Of a DNA stretch of 64,000 bases, positions 19,500-28,493 are shown one piece after another. Position numbers and translations under genes: made by a program. Numbering within the stretch: the first letter of the stretch is position 1; each line of letters opens with the position of its first letter. The stretch covers positions 62,001-126,000 of the forward strand of contig NZ_LR134356.1 of the NCBI RefSeq assembly GCF_900637195.1, read 5' to 3'. This DNA comes from Mycolicibacterium aurum (GTDB taxonomy: Bacteria; Actinomycetota; Actinomycetes; Mycobacteriales; Mycobacteriaceae). The notes under the pieces are model-generated. The model did not search any database. It saw nothing but the letters and a program-made list of their open reading frames with translations, and was not told the DNA's origin.

Positions 19500-19528
19500 C
19501 TACCTCTCCCCACCGTGTGTAGGACCGA

Positions 19529-20926
19529 TCATGGCTCCAGCACCATCTGGTAGCGGCTCTCTTCGCGCGGGTTGATCAGCCTGATCGGGAGTTGCTTGTG
19601 CCGTGGAGTCGCGATGTAGTTGTCCCGCAACATGACTTGGCCGACGCCAGGGTGGGGCCGCAGATAGGTCGTCGCATTGGGCCACGCCACCTTCGCCACC
19701 TCGCCGGTCCTTGCGTTGACGAAGCCGGCGAACTCGCGGAACTGTGGCTGCAGAGTGACGACCGCCCCCGCCGCCGCGGACCGCACGACGAACTGCGTGA
19801 ACAGCCGCGCATTGCCCAGGTTGATGCTGACATCGACGTCGTCGAACGGCATGTACACCGGGTAGCGGTCGGCGGTCTCGCCGACCAGCACGCCCGCGGA
19901 CCCGATGGGTAGTTCGTAGTGCCGGTCTGTCACCGGGGTTTCGCCGAACAGCGCGGCCCGCTGACCGCCGTACAGGCACGAAAACCCGCGCGGGGTCGAC
20001 GGATTGGCCAGTGTGGTCAGCAGCACGGTGCTCGTCGGTGCGGACCCGGGGACGATTCGCACCCGGGTCAGGGTGTGGTCGGCGCGCGCCGACCACCACA
20101 CGTCGGGGCCACCTGGCGCGCTGTAGGCGGCGGTGAATGTGCTGCGGCCCTTGATCATCGACCAGGTCTCGTGCTCGAAGCTGATCTCGGTGGCCGTGTC
20201 GAAGTCGTCGAAGCTACGGGCCGGCTGTGCGTCGATTCCCTTGCTGGCCATGTGGTCGGCGATCCGGGTGGTCGAGGCCACCAGGTACTGCGCCAGACCG
20301 GCGACTCCGGCATCGCGGCGCAGCGCCGACTTGCGGGTCTTGTCCGGATCGGCCCGCAGCACGACCCAGGTGCGCCTGCTGGCCGGTGCCGGGTACGGGC
20401 CCACGACCTGCTCGTAGAGTCCGACGAGTGCGGCCGGTGCCGTCTTGCCCACCCGGTAACCCGCCGAGACGATGTCGGCTTCCAGATCGGGGCAGTACGC
20501 GGTCAGCAGGTCGTCGACGATCTTGGTGTCGATGACGTCGTCGGTGAAGGCTGCGCCGTTGACGATCACCGTCGGGGTGAAAGGCCTTGGGATCAGCTCG
20601 ATCACTGACACCAGGTAGTTGTCCTGCCAGCGCAGCGCGACATGGTCGCCGGGCAGGACGGTGGCACCCACCGCGGGCGCGGACGGCGCGGTCGGCGGTT
20701 GCCGGTGCCGCCGGCGCCAGGCGAACAGCGCCGCCCCCCAGCCGGTGACGCGTCGTCCGCGGAACGTCACCAGCGCCGACAGCGCGATCAGCACTCCCAG
20801 CGTGATGCCCAGCCACATCAGGTCCAGCGGGGCGAGCAGCAGGATGCACGCGGGGATCAGCGCCGCCGCCACCAGTGCGTGACCGGTGCTGAAGCGCAGC
20901 CCGAAGATCGACAGGAACCTGCTCAT
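19529..20926 (-). CDS. eccE1: ESX-1 membrane component EccE1
   Basis: EccE1 is the peripheral subunit of the ESX-1 membrane complex (465 residues from the chosen start). Two hydrophobic segments lie at about residues 14-32 and 37-53, followed by a mostly soluble domain. The start at 20926 (MSRFLSIFGLRFSTG) is chosen because it overlaps the mycP1 stop by four bases (ATGA) and matches the usual EccE length. The open frame continues upstream but runs into mycP1 antiparallel to sense. Confidence 0.92.
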   Translation of the reverse strand: MSRFLSIFGLRFSTGHALVAAALIPACILLLAPLDLMWLGITLGVLIALSALVTFRGRRVTGWGAALFAWRRRHRQPPTAPSAPAVGATVLPGDHVALRWQDNYLVSVIELIPRPFTPTVIVNGAAFTDDVIDTKIVDDLLTAYCPDLEADIVSAGYRVGKTAPAALVGLYEQVVGPYPAPASRRTWVVLRADPDKTRKSALRRDAGVAGLAQYLVASTTRIADHMASKGIDAQPARSFDDFDTATEISFEHETWSMIKGRSTFTAAYSAPGGPDVWWSARADHTLTRVRIVPGSAPTSTVLLTTLANPSTPRGFSCLYGGQRAALFGETPVTDRHYELPIGSAGVLVGETADRYPVYMPFDDVDVSINLGNARLFTQFVVRSAAAGAVVTLQPQFREFAGFVNARTGEVAKVAWPNATTYLRPHPGVGQVMLRDNYIATPRHKQLPIRLINPREESRYQMVLEP

Positions 20927-22269
20927 CGGCGCCTCATGGCGCGGCGCGCCAACGCTCCGATACCGAGCAGCGCCGCGACGCTGACTGCGACGATCACGAC
21001 GCCCGTCATCGGGGCGCGATCCGGTGGCGGCACGTAGACCGGCGGCGGGATCTCCTTGACGTTGTAGGGGATCTCGGCGGGACCGGGGGGAACCTCCCAC
21101 GTCAACGCGGCGACCGGATCGATCACCCCGGCGCCGACGACGTTGTCCACACCACCGCCGGGATGCCGCGCGGTGGCGGTGATCCGGTTGATGATCTGCG
21201 CCGGTGTCAGCGCGGGGAAGCGCTGTTTGATCAGCGCCGCCAACCCCGACACATACGCCGCCGAGAACGATGTGCCGCTGATCGGAATCGGGCCGTCCTC
21301 GCCCTGCAGCGCGTTGACGGGGTTGCCGTCATAACCGAGCGCCACCAGATTCTCGCCGGGTGCGGCGGCGCCGACCCACGGCCCCTGCATCGAGAATCCG
21401 CTGGGCTGGCCGTTCGGTGCGATGCTGCCGACCGTCAGGACCAGCGGCGAATACCAGGCCGGCGAGACGATGGTCTGCACCTGCTGCCATCCCCGCGGGT
21501 CGGCGGGCAGGGCGGCGTCGGGCGGCGGATTCTGGTTGCAGTTCTCGCCGGTGTTGCCCGCCGCGACGACGATCACCACCCCCTTGACGTTGACGGCGTA
21601 GTTGATCGCGGCACCGACCACGGCTTCGTTGATGGGGCGGGTCACCTTGTAGCAGGCGGCCTCGCTGATGTTGATGATCTGCGCTCCGATGTTGGCGGCG
21701 TGCACGATGGCGCGCGCCAGGCTCCGCAGCGAGCCTGCGGTCTGGGTGGCGTTGGGATCGTTGGGGTCGGTGCGGGCGCCGACCGGGGAGAAGCTGTCCG
21801 AGGTCTGGCGCAGCGACAGAATCCGAGCCTCCGGCGCGACGCCGACGAAGGCGTCGGTGGGTGCGGGACGGCCCGCGATGACGGCAGCGGTCAGGGTGCC
21901 GTGCGCATCGCAGTCCGACATGCCGTTGCCGGCCTGATCGACGAAGTCGCCGCCGGGCTCGGCCGGTACCCGGGGTGACCCGTTGACGCCCGTGTCGATG
22001 ACCGCCACAGTTACGCCCGCACCCGTTGCGAACTTCTGCGCCTCTGCCAGCCGCAGATAATCACTGGCCCACGGGCGGTCCGCGAAGTTCGCGTTCGGGA
22101 ACGCCGTCGGCGTGGCGCAGATGCGCCGCTGTTCCATCGGCTGGTCCGGACCGGTCTCATCAGGGGGAATGGCGGCCGGATCAATGATCGGCGGCTCTAT
22201 CGCTCCGACGGGAGGAGCAGTCAGCAGCACCAGGAACAGTGCGGCAATCAGCGCACCAATGCGGCGCAC
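20923..22269 (-). CDS. mycP1: ESX-1 mycosin protease MycP1
   Basis: MycP1 is the membrane-anchored subtilisin-like serine protease of ESX-1, which cleaves EspB and is needed for system stability (448 residues). It has an N-terminal signal peptide (about 1-23) and the catalytic triad D92 (VIDTG), H123 (DAHGT) and S334 (GTSFSA). The oxyanion asparagine is N239 (AAGN). A C-terminal membrane span (VVIVAVSVAALLGIGAL) ends in a basic tail. It is the first gene of the reverse series. The 178 bases upstream, after ptsH, should hold its promoter, but I could not single one out. Confidence 0.95.
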   Translation of the reverse strand: MRRIGALIAALFLVLLTAPPVGAIEPPIIDPAAIPPDETGPDQPMEQRRICATPTAFPNANFADRPWASDYLRLAEAQKFATGAGVTVAVIDTGVNGSPRVPAEPGGDFVDQAGNGMSDCDAHGTLTAAVIAGRPAPTDAFVGVAPEARILSLRQTSDSFSPVGARTDPNDPNATQTAGSLRSLARAIVHAANIGAQIINISEAACYKVTRPINEAVVGAAINYAVNVKGVVIVVAAGNTGENCNQNPPPDAALPADPRGWQQVQTIVSPAWYSPLVLTVGSIAPNGQPSGFSMQGPWVGAAAPGENLVALGYDGNPVNALQGEDGPIPISGTSFSAAYVSGLAALIKQRFPALTPAQIINRITATARHPGGGVDNVVGAGVIDPVAALTWEVPPGPAEIPYNVKEIPPPVYVPPPDRAPMTGVVIVAVSVAALLGIGALARRAMRRR

Positions 22270-22447
22270 GCGATGTCACCCCCCGAGAACCCCGACCAGC
22301 GCACAGTGTGCTGGTAACCCGACAGCAAACCCACCGACCGCGTCGGCGTGGCACAAATAGTCGGGTCCAGGCTACGCGTGGAAGGCACACGGCAATGCTA
22401 AGGGGGTTCAGTGAGGGGTCGTTCCGCTTTCTTTCCCGACGGGAATC

Positions 22448-22705
22448 TCAGGCGTCGAGGTCCTTCTGCACCAGCTCGGCGATGGTGGCCAGCGCTGCCT
22501 CGTCGTCGGAGGCGACGGTGACCTCGGCGCCGTTGCCTGCACCCAGGGTCATGATCATCAGCGCCGAGCCGGCATCGACGGGCTCACCGCCGTCGACCGA
22601 GAGCGTGACAGGGACACCGGCGTTGACGGCGGCCTCGGCGATGATGGCCGCGGGCCGTGCGTGCAGTCCGATGGACGAGCCGACGATGACGGTCTTGCTG
22701 GGCAT
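22448..22705 (-). CDS. ptsH: phosphocarrier protein HPr
   Basis: HPr passes phosphate from enzyme I to the EII complex (85 residues, typical). The active-site histidine is H15 in GLHARPAA. A serine (S47) sits at the regulatory-site position, though kinase control is unproven here. The ribosome site AAGGAG precedes the ATG. It is the last gene of the reverse fructose PTS operon, 33 bases after fruA. Confidence 0.95.
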   Translation of the reverse strand: MPSKTVIVGSSIGLHARPAAIIAEAAVNAGVPVTLSVDGGEPVDAGSALMIMTLGAGNGAEVTVASDDEAALATIAELVQKDLDA

Positions 22706-22738
22706 GGAGTTCTCCTTTTGTTGGTGGGGGATGGACGA

Positions 22739-24757
22739 TCAGGCGGTGACGAGCTCAGGCTCGGCCTTGGCGCCGGGCTTGATGAACTGCTTGGCGGCGA
22801 CGACCGCGAGCGCGGAGATGACTGTTCCGACCACGAGAGCGACGAGGAACATCGCCAGGTTGCCGATCGCGAAGAACACGAAGATGCCACCGTGCGGTGC
22901 CCGCAGGGTCACGCCGAACGCCATGCACAGAGCCCCGGTGACGGCGCCACCGGCCATCATCGACGGGATGACACGCAGTGGATCGGCGGCCGCGAACGGG
23001 ATCGCGCCTTCCGAGATGAACGAGGCCCCGAGAAGCCATGCGGCGCGGCCGTTCTCCCGTTCGGGCTCGCTGAACAGGCCCGGCCGGATCGTGGTCGCCA
23101 GCGCCATGGCCAGCGGCGGCACCATGCCTGCCGCCATCACTGTCGCCATGATCTCGAACGACGCGGTGGTGGCCGCGGCCAGTCCGGCGGTGGCGAATGC
23201 GTAGGCCGCCTTGTTGACCGGACCGCCGAGGTCGAAGCACATCATCAGGCCCAGGATGATCCCGAGGAAGACCGCCGAGGTACCGGACATCCCGGTCAGC
23301 CATTCGGTGAGGCTGGTGTTGACCCACGCCAAGGGGCGGCCGATCAGGAAGAACATGATCAGACCGACGGCCAGGGACGCGACCAGCGGGATGATGACCA
23401 CCGGCATGAGGCCGCGCAACCATCGCGGCACATCGATTTTGCTGATCCACAGCGCGGTGAAGCCGGCGATCACGCCGCCGGCGATGCCGCCGATGAAGCC
23501 GCCGCCGACGAAGACGGCCAACGCACCCGCGGTGAAGCCCGGCGCGATACCCGGCCGGTCGGCGATCGCGAAGGAGATGTAGCCGGCGAGGGCCGGTACC
23601 AGGAAGCCGAATGCCAGGCCGCCGAGGGTGAACAGGATCGCGCCGAGGTATTCGAGGAATCCGCCGGGCGGCAGGTTCTGCAGCGAGTTGTTCAGCGCGA
23701 TGTCGTTACCGGTGTCGGCGATCTCGTAGCCACCGAACAGGAAGCCCAGCGCGATCAGCAGGCCGCCGGCAGCGACGAACGGGATCATGTAGCTCACGCC
23801 GGTCAGCAGGATCTGCCGGGTGCGCGTCCCCCAGCCGACATTGCCGGACGGTGCGCCGGACGAGCTCGCGTCGGCGCCGGAGCCCTCCACCCGCGCCGCG
23901 TTCGGATTGTCTGCTGCGGCAAGGGCTTCGGCGATCATCTTGCCGGGTTCGTTGATCGCGCGTTTGACTCCGGAGGCCACGACGGGCTTGCCCGCGAAGC
24001 GGCCCTTGTCCTTCACCCCGACGTCGGTGGCGAAGATGACCGCGTCCGCCTTGGCGATCGTCTCCGGCGGTAGCGGTGTGCTGCCCGAGGAACCCTGCGT
24101 CTCGACGACGAGAGTGACGCCGGCCTCCTTGGCTGCGGCGGTCAGCGAGTCGGCGGCCATATAGGTGTGGGCGATGCCGGTCGGGCAGGCGGTGATGGCG
24201 ACGATGGACCTGGCGGTGGGCTTCTCCGCGGTAGCCGCGGCAGCCGCGGGAGCGGCGGGCGTCGGGGCGGCGGCCGGTGCGGCCGGTGCGGGGTTCACCA
24301 CCCCGTCGACGAGAGAGACCACCTCGTCGACGGTGGCGGCATTGCGCAGCGACTCGACGAAATCCTTGCGTACCAACGCCCTTGCCAGGCTGGACAGCAG
24401 CTTCATGTGCTCCTGGCCGCCGGAGTCGGGTGCGGCGATCAGGAATGCCAGGTCGGCCGGGCCGTCGGGCGCACCGAAGTCGACGCCGGGCTTGAGCCGG
24501 GCGAATCCGATGGTCGGGGTGTCGACGTAGGGCGAGCGGCAGTGCGGGATCGCGATCCCGCCGGGAAGACCGGTGGCGGACTGTTCTTCGCGCGCCATCG
24601 CGGCGCTGACGAGTCCCTGGGGGTCGGTGGTGCGTCCCGCCTGGGCGAGGACGTCGACCAGGCGGGCGATGACGGCCTGCTTGCCGCCGTCCACGGCGGC
24701 GTCGAGCAGCACGAGGTCACGCGAGATGATCGGCGGGGAGCTGGTGGAGCTGGTCAT
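22739..24757 (-). CDS. fruA: PTS fructose transporter subunit EIIABC
   Basis: This fused fructose-specific PTS permease takes up fructose and phosphorylates it to fructose 1-phosphate (672 residues). The IIA domain at about residues 8-155 carries phospho-acceptor H72 (IAIPHCRSP). An Ala/Pro linker leads to the IIB domain with C191 (ITACPTGIAHTYMAA). The IIC membrane domain (about 315-660) has many hydrophobic segments, including FGGYEIADTGNDIALNN. The start ATG at 24757 was chosen because it opens the IIA domain (MTSSTSSPPIISRDLVLL). The reading frame stays open far upstream, but that stretch is antisense-free shadow of fruK and the regulator. Confidence 0.95.
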   Translation of the reverse strand: MTSSTSSPPIISRDLVLLDAAVDGGKQAVIARLVDVLAQAGRTTDPQGLVSAAMAREEQSATGLPGGIAIPHCRSPYVDTPTIGFARLKPGVDFGAPDGPADLAFLIAAPDSGGQEHMKLLSSLARALVRKDFVESLRNAATVDEVVSLVDGVVNPAPAAPAAAPTPAAPAAAAATAEKPTARSIVAITACPTGIAHTYMAADSLTAAAKEAGVTLVVETQGSSGSTPLPPETIAKADAVIFATDVGVKDKGRFAGKPVVASGVKRAINEPGKMIAEALAAADNPNAARVEGSGADASSSGAPSGNVGWGTRTRQILLTGVSYMIPFVAAGGLLIALGFLFGGYEIADTGNDIALNNSLQNLPPGGFLEYLGAILFTLGGLAFGFLVPALAGYISFAIADRPGIAPGFTAGALAVFVGGGFIGGIAGGVIAGFTALWISKIDVPRWLRGLMPVVIIPLVASLAVGLIMFFLIGRPLAWVNTSLTEWLTGMSGTSAVFLGIILGLMMCFDLGGPVNKAAYAFATAGLAAATTASFEIMATVMAAGMVPPLAMALATTIRPGLFSEPERENGRAAWLLGASFISEGAIPFAAADPLRVIPSMMAGGAVTGALCMAFGVTLRAPHGGIFVFFAIGNLAMFLVALVVGTVISALAVVAAKQFIKPGAKAEPELVTA

Positions 24758-24780
24758 GGGACTACCTTCGTCTCTCGGTC

Positions 24781-25758
24781 TTACTGGTTGGCGGGAATGG
24801 GTGAGATCGGCGAAACCTGAACCGCGTTCAGGTCGATCTCGGACGGTGCGGGCAGTGTCGTTCCGGGCAGGGCGGCGGCGGCGCTGCCGTAGGCGACGGC
24901 CATCTGGAGTCGCTGGGGTGGCTCGGCGCCCCCGACTTCGGCGCGCACGTACCCGGCCAGCGACGAGTCGCCGGCGCCGACGGTGCTGCGGGGCACGATC
25001 GGTGGGGGTGTCGCCATCCAGGCGCCGTTCTGGTCGACCAGCACGGCACCGGCCGCACCGAGCGTGGCCAGCACGGCACCGATTCCCCTGTCGATCAGTT
25101 GCCTCGCCGCCGCGACGACGGGTGCCGGATCTCCCTGGACGACGGCCGCTTCCAGAGCCTGCGGGGAGTAGCCGAGGACGCCGGCGAGCTCCTCGGCGTT
25201 CGGCTTGATCAGATCGGGAGCGCCGCGGTCGAGCGAGCCGATCAGGGCGGCCAGCGGCGCGTCGGACGTGTCGACGGCGATGCGGCAGGGATGTGACGCG
25301 AGCAGTGCGACGACGTCCGCGTACCAGGAGGCGGGAACTCCCGGCGGCAGCGAACCGGACATCACCACCCACGCGGCGTCCCTCGCCGCATCCAGCACCG
25401 CATCGGTGAACGCCCGCAGTGCCGACTCGTCCAGTACGGCGCCCGGCTCGTTGATCTTGGTGGTGGTGCCGTCCTGCTCGGTGATGGTCAGGTTGGTCCG
25501 GGCCGCCTCGTGGGTGGGCACCACCCGGTAGGGCACCGCGGCCGCCTGCAGTGCGCTCACCAGCGGATCGTTGGTGGCCGCGGGAAGCACGGCGAGCGCG
25601 TCGACGCCGGCCATCGTCAGTACCTTCGCCACGTTGACGCCCTTGCCGCCGGCCTGGCTGGTGACCGAGGTGACTCGGTGCACCGCGCCTCGCGTCAGCG
25701 GTGAGGACAGCGTGACGGTGCGGTCGATGCTCGGGTTGGGGGTGACGGTGACGATCAC
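24781..25758 (-). CDS. fruK: 1-phosphofructokinase (PfkB family)
   Basis: FruK converts fructose 1-phosphate to fructose 1,6-bisphosphate and is the step after the fructose PTS (325 residues). PfkB signatures are present: the N-terminal AGGKGVNVAK and the C-terminal TVGAGDSSLAGY with the catalytic aspartate. It starts at GTG 25758, overlapping the regulator stop by four bases (GTGA). A gap of 23 bases separates it from fruA. Confidence 0.95.
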   Translation of the reverse strand: MIVTVTPNPSIDRTVTLSSPLTRGAVHRVTSVTSQAGGKGVNVAKVLTMAGVDALAVLPAATNDPLVSALQAAAVPYRVVPTHEAARTNLTITEQDGTTTKINEPGAVLDESALRAFTDAVLDAARDAAWVVMSGSLPPGVPASWYADVVALLASHPCRIAVDTSDAPLAALIGSLDRGAPDLIKPNAEELAGVLGYSPQALEAAVVQGDPAPVVAAARQLIDRGIGAVLATLGAAGAVLVDQNGAWMATPPPIVPRSTVGAGDSSLAGYVRAEVGGAEPPQRLQMAVAYGSAAAALPGTTLPAPSEIDLNAVQVSPISPIPANQ

Positions 25759-26534
25759 GGTTGGCCTCCTGCGCAGATGACCTCGACGCCGTTCTCGCCC
25801 AGTACGGCGCTGTCGGCGGCGGAGATCTCGGGGTCGGTGATGAGGGTGTCGACACTGGAGATGGGGGCGAAGCTGACGAAGTCCTCGCGGCCGACCTTCG
25901 ACGAATCAGCGGCGACGACAACGTAATTGGCGGACCGGACCATCGCCCGCTTGACTGCCGCCTCTTCGCTGTCGGGGGTCGACAGCCCATGGCGCACGCT
26001 GATCGCGTTGGTGCCGATGAAGGCGATGTCCACGCGCAAGGTGTCCAGTACCCGCAGCGCCTGCTCGCCGACGGCGGCCTGGGTGATTCCGCGCACCCGT
26101 CCACCCAGCAGCTGCAGTGAGACCGACGGCATCGTGGCGAGTCGGGCGGCGATCGGCACCGAGTTGGTCACGACGACGAGCTCGCGGTCCGTTGGGATCT
26201 GCGAGGCGATCCGCATCGTGGTGGTGCCGGCGTCCAGCAGCACGCTGGCCCCGCTGAGAGGAAAGAACTCCGCGGCCGCGGCGGCGATCGCGTCCTTGTG
26301 TTCGGTGCGGGTCACGTCCCGTTCGCCGACGCCCGGTTCGACGAGGTGCAGAGCCCGTACGGGCACCGCCCCGCCGTGGACGCGTCGGACGATGCCCGCC
26401 TTGTCCAGCACGGCCAGGTCGCGCCGCACGGTCTCGGTGGTGACGTCGTAGGCCTGCGCCAGTTCGGCCACCGACGCCCTGCCCCGTGTCATCACCAGCG
26501 ACGCGATGGCTTGCTGCCGTTCTTCCGGGTACAT
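25755..26534 (-). CDS. DeoR-family regulator of the fructose operon
   Basis: This DeoR/GlpR-type repressor is the first gene of the fructose PTS operon. In the 259-residue protein, an N-terminal winged helix-turn-helix (ASVAELAQAYDVTTETVRRD) is followed by a sugar-phosphate sensing domain with LLDAGTTTMRIA and ELVVVTNS. The start at ATG 26534 (MYPEERQQAI) is typical of the family; a longer TTG start at 26576 is unsupported. GGAG lies five bases upstream. By position it should respond to fructose 1-phosphate and control both itself and the divergent ptsI. Confidence 0.92.
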   Translation of the reverse strand: MYPEERQQAIASLVMTRGRASVAELAQAYDVTTETVRRDLAVLDKAGIVRRVHGGAVPVRALHLVEPGVGERDVTRTEHKDAIAAAAAEFFPLSGASVLLDAGTTTMRIASQIPTDRELVVVTNSVPIAARLATMPSVSLQLLGGRVRGITQAAVGEQALRVLDTLRVDIAFIGTNAISVRHGLSTPDSEEAAVKRAMVRSANYVVVAADSSKVGREDFVSFAPISSVDTLITDPEISAADSAVLGENGVEVICAGGQP

Positions 26535-26612
26535 GGGACTCCGTGAGGATGAGGACTTATGTGGGGTTGGACCCAATTCAATGTTGATATGTTTGGTTTT
26601 ACCCCTGAACGT

Positions 26613-26626
26613 GTTGACTTGTCAAC
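26613..26626. promoter_or_regulatory. palindromic operator candidate between fructose operon and ptsI
   Basis: GTTGAC-TT-GTCAAC is a perfect 6-bp inverted repeat in the 114-base divergent gap. It covers the -35 hexamer of the ptsI promoter, so a bound repressor would block polymerase. The neighbouring DeoR-type regulator is the natural candidate. Confidence 0.5.
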
Positions 26627-26641
26627 GGTTTCTTGTAACCT
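26614..26641 (+). promoter_or_regulatory. ptsI promoter, predicted leaderless
   Basis: The -35 TTGACT (26614-26619), a 16-base spacer and the -10 TAACCT (26636-26641) match the vegetative sigma factor pattern. The ATG at 26649 begins 8 bases after the -10, where transcription would start, so the mRNA should be leaderless. No ribosome site is present. Confidence 0.65.
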
Positions 26642-26648
26642 AGTTCAC

Positions 26649-28346
26649 ATGACCGCCTCGTCCTCGCTTACCTCACCCCCGGCGATCGGCACCGTTCTGC
26701 ATGGTGTGCCCGTCGTGGCCGGCGTCCAATACGCGCCCGTCATCCGTCCCGGGAAGCCACCCCAGATCGATCCCGGTGCCGACGCCGATCTCGACGAGGC
26801 CGACAGGGCAGCCGAAGGTGAACGGTTCAGCGCCGCGGCGGCCACGGTCGCGGAGCGGCTACGCGAGCGCGCCGCGCACGCCACCGGTTCGGCGTCGGAG
26901 GTGCTGGCGGCCACCGCGACGCTGGCTCAGGACCGGGGCTGGCTCGGCGTCGCCGAAAAGCGCATCAAAGACGGCGCGCCTGCGGTCCGCGCGGTCAACG
27001 CCGCGATCGAGCAGTTCGTCGAGATGTTCACCAAGCTGGGTGGGCTGATGGCCGAACGTGTCACCGATCTGCGCGACATCCGCAACCGCGTGGTCGCCGA
27101 GTTGAAGGGGCTGCCGGAGCCCGGTGTGCCCGTGCCCGACGAGCCGTCGATCCTGTGCGCCGAGGATCTCGCGCCCGCCGACACCGCGGGCCTCGACCCG
27201 ACGCTCATCGTGGCGCTCGCCACCACGCTCGGCGGTCCGACCAGCCACACCGCGATCATCGCCCGGCAGTTGGGCATACCGTGCATCGTCGCGGTGACCG
27301 GACTCGACGACGTGCCTGCGGGCGCGATGGCGCTGGTCGACGGAACGCTGGGCACCATCACGATCGGGCCCGATGAAGCCGCCGCCCGTGACGCCGTCGC
27401 CGAAGCGCAACGTGCCGCGGCGTCGGCGGCGAACTGGTCCGGCCCGGGTGCCACTGCCGATGGGCACGCCGTCGCCGTCCTCGCCAACGTCCAGGACGGG
27501 GCTGCAGCCCGCTCGGCCAGTCAGACCCCGGCCGAGGGTATCGGGCTGTTCCGCACCGAATTGTGTTTCCTCAACACCGAGACCGAGCCGACGGTCGACG
27601 AGCAGGCCACCATCTACACCGAGGTGCTCGAAGCGTTCGCCGGCAAGAAGGTCGTCGTCCGCACGCTCGACGCCGGTTCCGACAAGCCGTTGAAATTCGC
27701 AGGCCATCCCGACGAGGCGAACCCTGCGTTGGGCGTGCGTGGCATCCGGATCTCGTTCAACAACCCGGCGATCCTGGACCACCAGCTCGAAGGGATCGCC
27801 AAGGCGGCCGAGCGCTCCGGCAACCCGCCGTGGGTGATGGCGCCGATGATCGCGACCGCCGAGGAAGCGAAAAACTTTGCCGACAAAGCTCGTTCGTACG
27901 GTCTCACCCCGGGCGTGATGATCGAGGTGCCCGCCGCGGCGCTGTTGGCCGACCGGATCCTGGAGCACGTCGACTTCCTGTCGATCGGCACCAACGACCT
28001 GGCGCAGTACACGATGGCCGCCGACCGCATGTCGGCCGATCTGGCCACCCTCACCGATCCGTGGCAACCCGCCGTGCTGGCACTCGTCGCGATGACGGTG
28101 AAAGCCGGTGTCGCCGTGGGTAAGCCGGTCGGTGTCTGTGGTGAGGCCGCGGCCGACCCGGTGCTGGCGTGCGTGCTGACCGGCTTCGGCGTGACGTCGC
28201 TGTCGGCGGCCGCTGCGGCGGTGCAGGGTGTGGGTGCCAAGCTGGCCCAGGTCACGCTGCAGCAGTGCCGCGACGCGGCCGAGGCGGTCTTGACCACCTC
28301 CACTGCCGCCGACGCGCGCGCCGCGGCCATGTCAGCGCTCGGCTGA
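26649..28346 (+). CDS. ptsI: PTS enzyme I (phosphoenolpyruvate-protein phosphotransferase)
   Basis: Enzyme I takes phosphate from phosphoenolpyruvate and passes it to HPr (565 residues). The phospho-histidine is H200 in GGPTSHTAII. The C-terminal PEP-binding domain shows FLSIGTNDLAQYTMAADR and the cysteine-containing GVCGEAAADP. The ATG at 26649 follows the promoter directly. It is divergent from the fructose operon, so enzyme I, HPr and EII are all encoded within 6 kb. Confidence 0.95.
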   Translation: MTASSSLTSPPAIGTVLHGVPVVAGVQYAPVIRPGKPPQIDPGADADLDEADRAAEGERFSAAAATVAERLRERAAHATGSASEVLAATATLAQDRGWLGVAEKRIKDGAPAVRAVNAAIEQFVEMFTKLGGLMAERVTDLRDIRNRVVAELKGLPEPGVPVPDEPSILCAEDLAPADTAGLDPTLIVALATTLGGPTSHTAIIARQLGIPCIVAVTGLDDVPAGAMALVDGTLGTITIGPDEAAARDAVAEAQRAAASAANWSGPGATADGHAVAVLANVQDGAAARSASQTPAEGIGLFRTELCFLNTETEPTVDEQATIYTEVLEAFAGKKVVVRTLDAGSDKPLKFAGHPDEANPALGVRGIRISFNNPAILDHQLEGIAKAAERSGNPPWVMAPMIATAEEAKNFADKARSYGLTPGVMIEVPAAALLADRILEHVDFLSIGTNDLAQYTMAADRMSADLATLTDPWQPAVLALVAMTVKAGVAVGKPVGVCGEAAADPVLACVLTGFGVTSLSAAAAAVQGVGAKLAQVTLQQCRDAAEAVLTTSTAADARAAAMSALG

Positions 28347-28493
28347 GCCGCCGTGAACACGCAATAGGTCGCGCACCGGGTGCGGTGGGCGTAGCGTCCC
28401 GACGAGTGGTCCCCCAGCCAGAGACCAGCTTCTGCGTGTAGTCGCCCATTCCTCCGCCTCCCGTCACGGGGTGCACGTCCGTCTGGAGCCGCC

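Noticed and set aside
22425..22440. Short dyad TTCCC-GAC-GGGAA after ptsH as terminator
   Set aside because: Only five base pairs and no T-run; too weak to call.
22739..26104. A reverse-strand frame of 1121 codons
   Set aside because: Only 22739-24757 is a gene (fruA). Upstream the frame crosses fruK and the DeoR-type gene, whose own frames carry clear family motifs.
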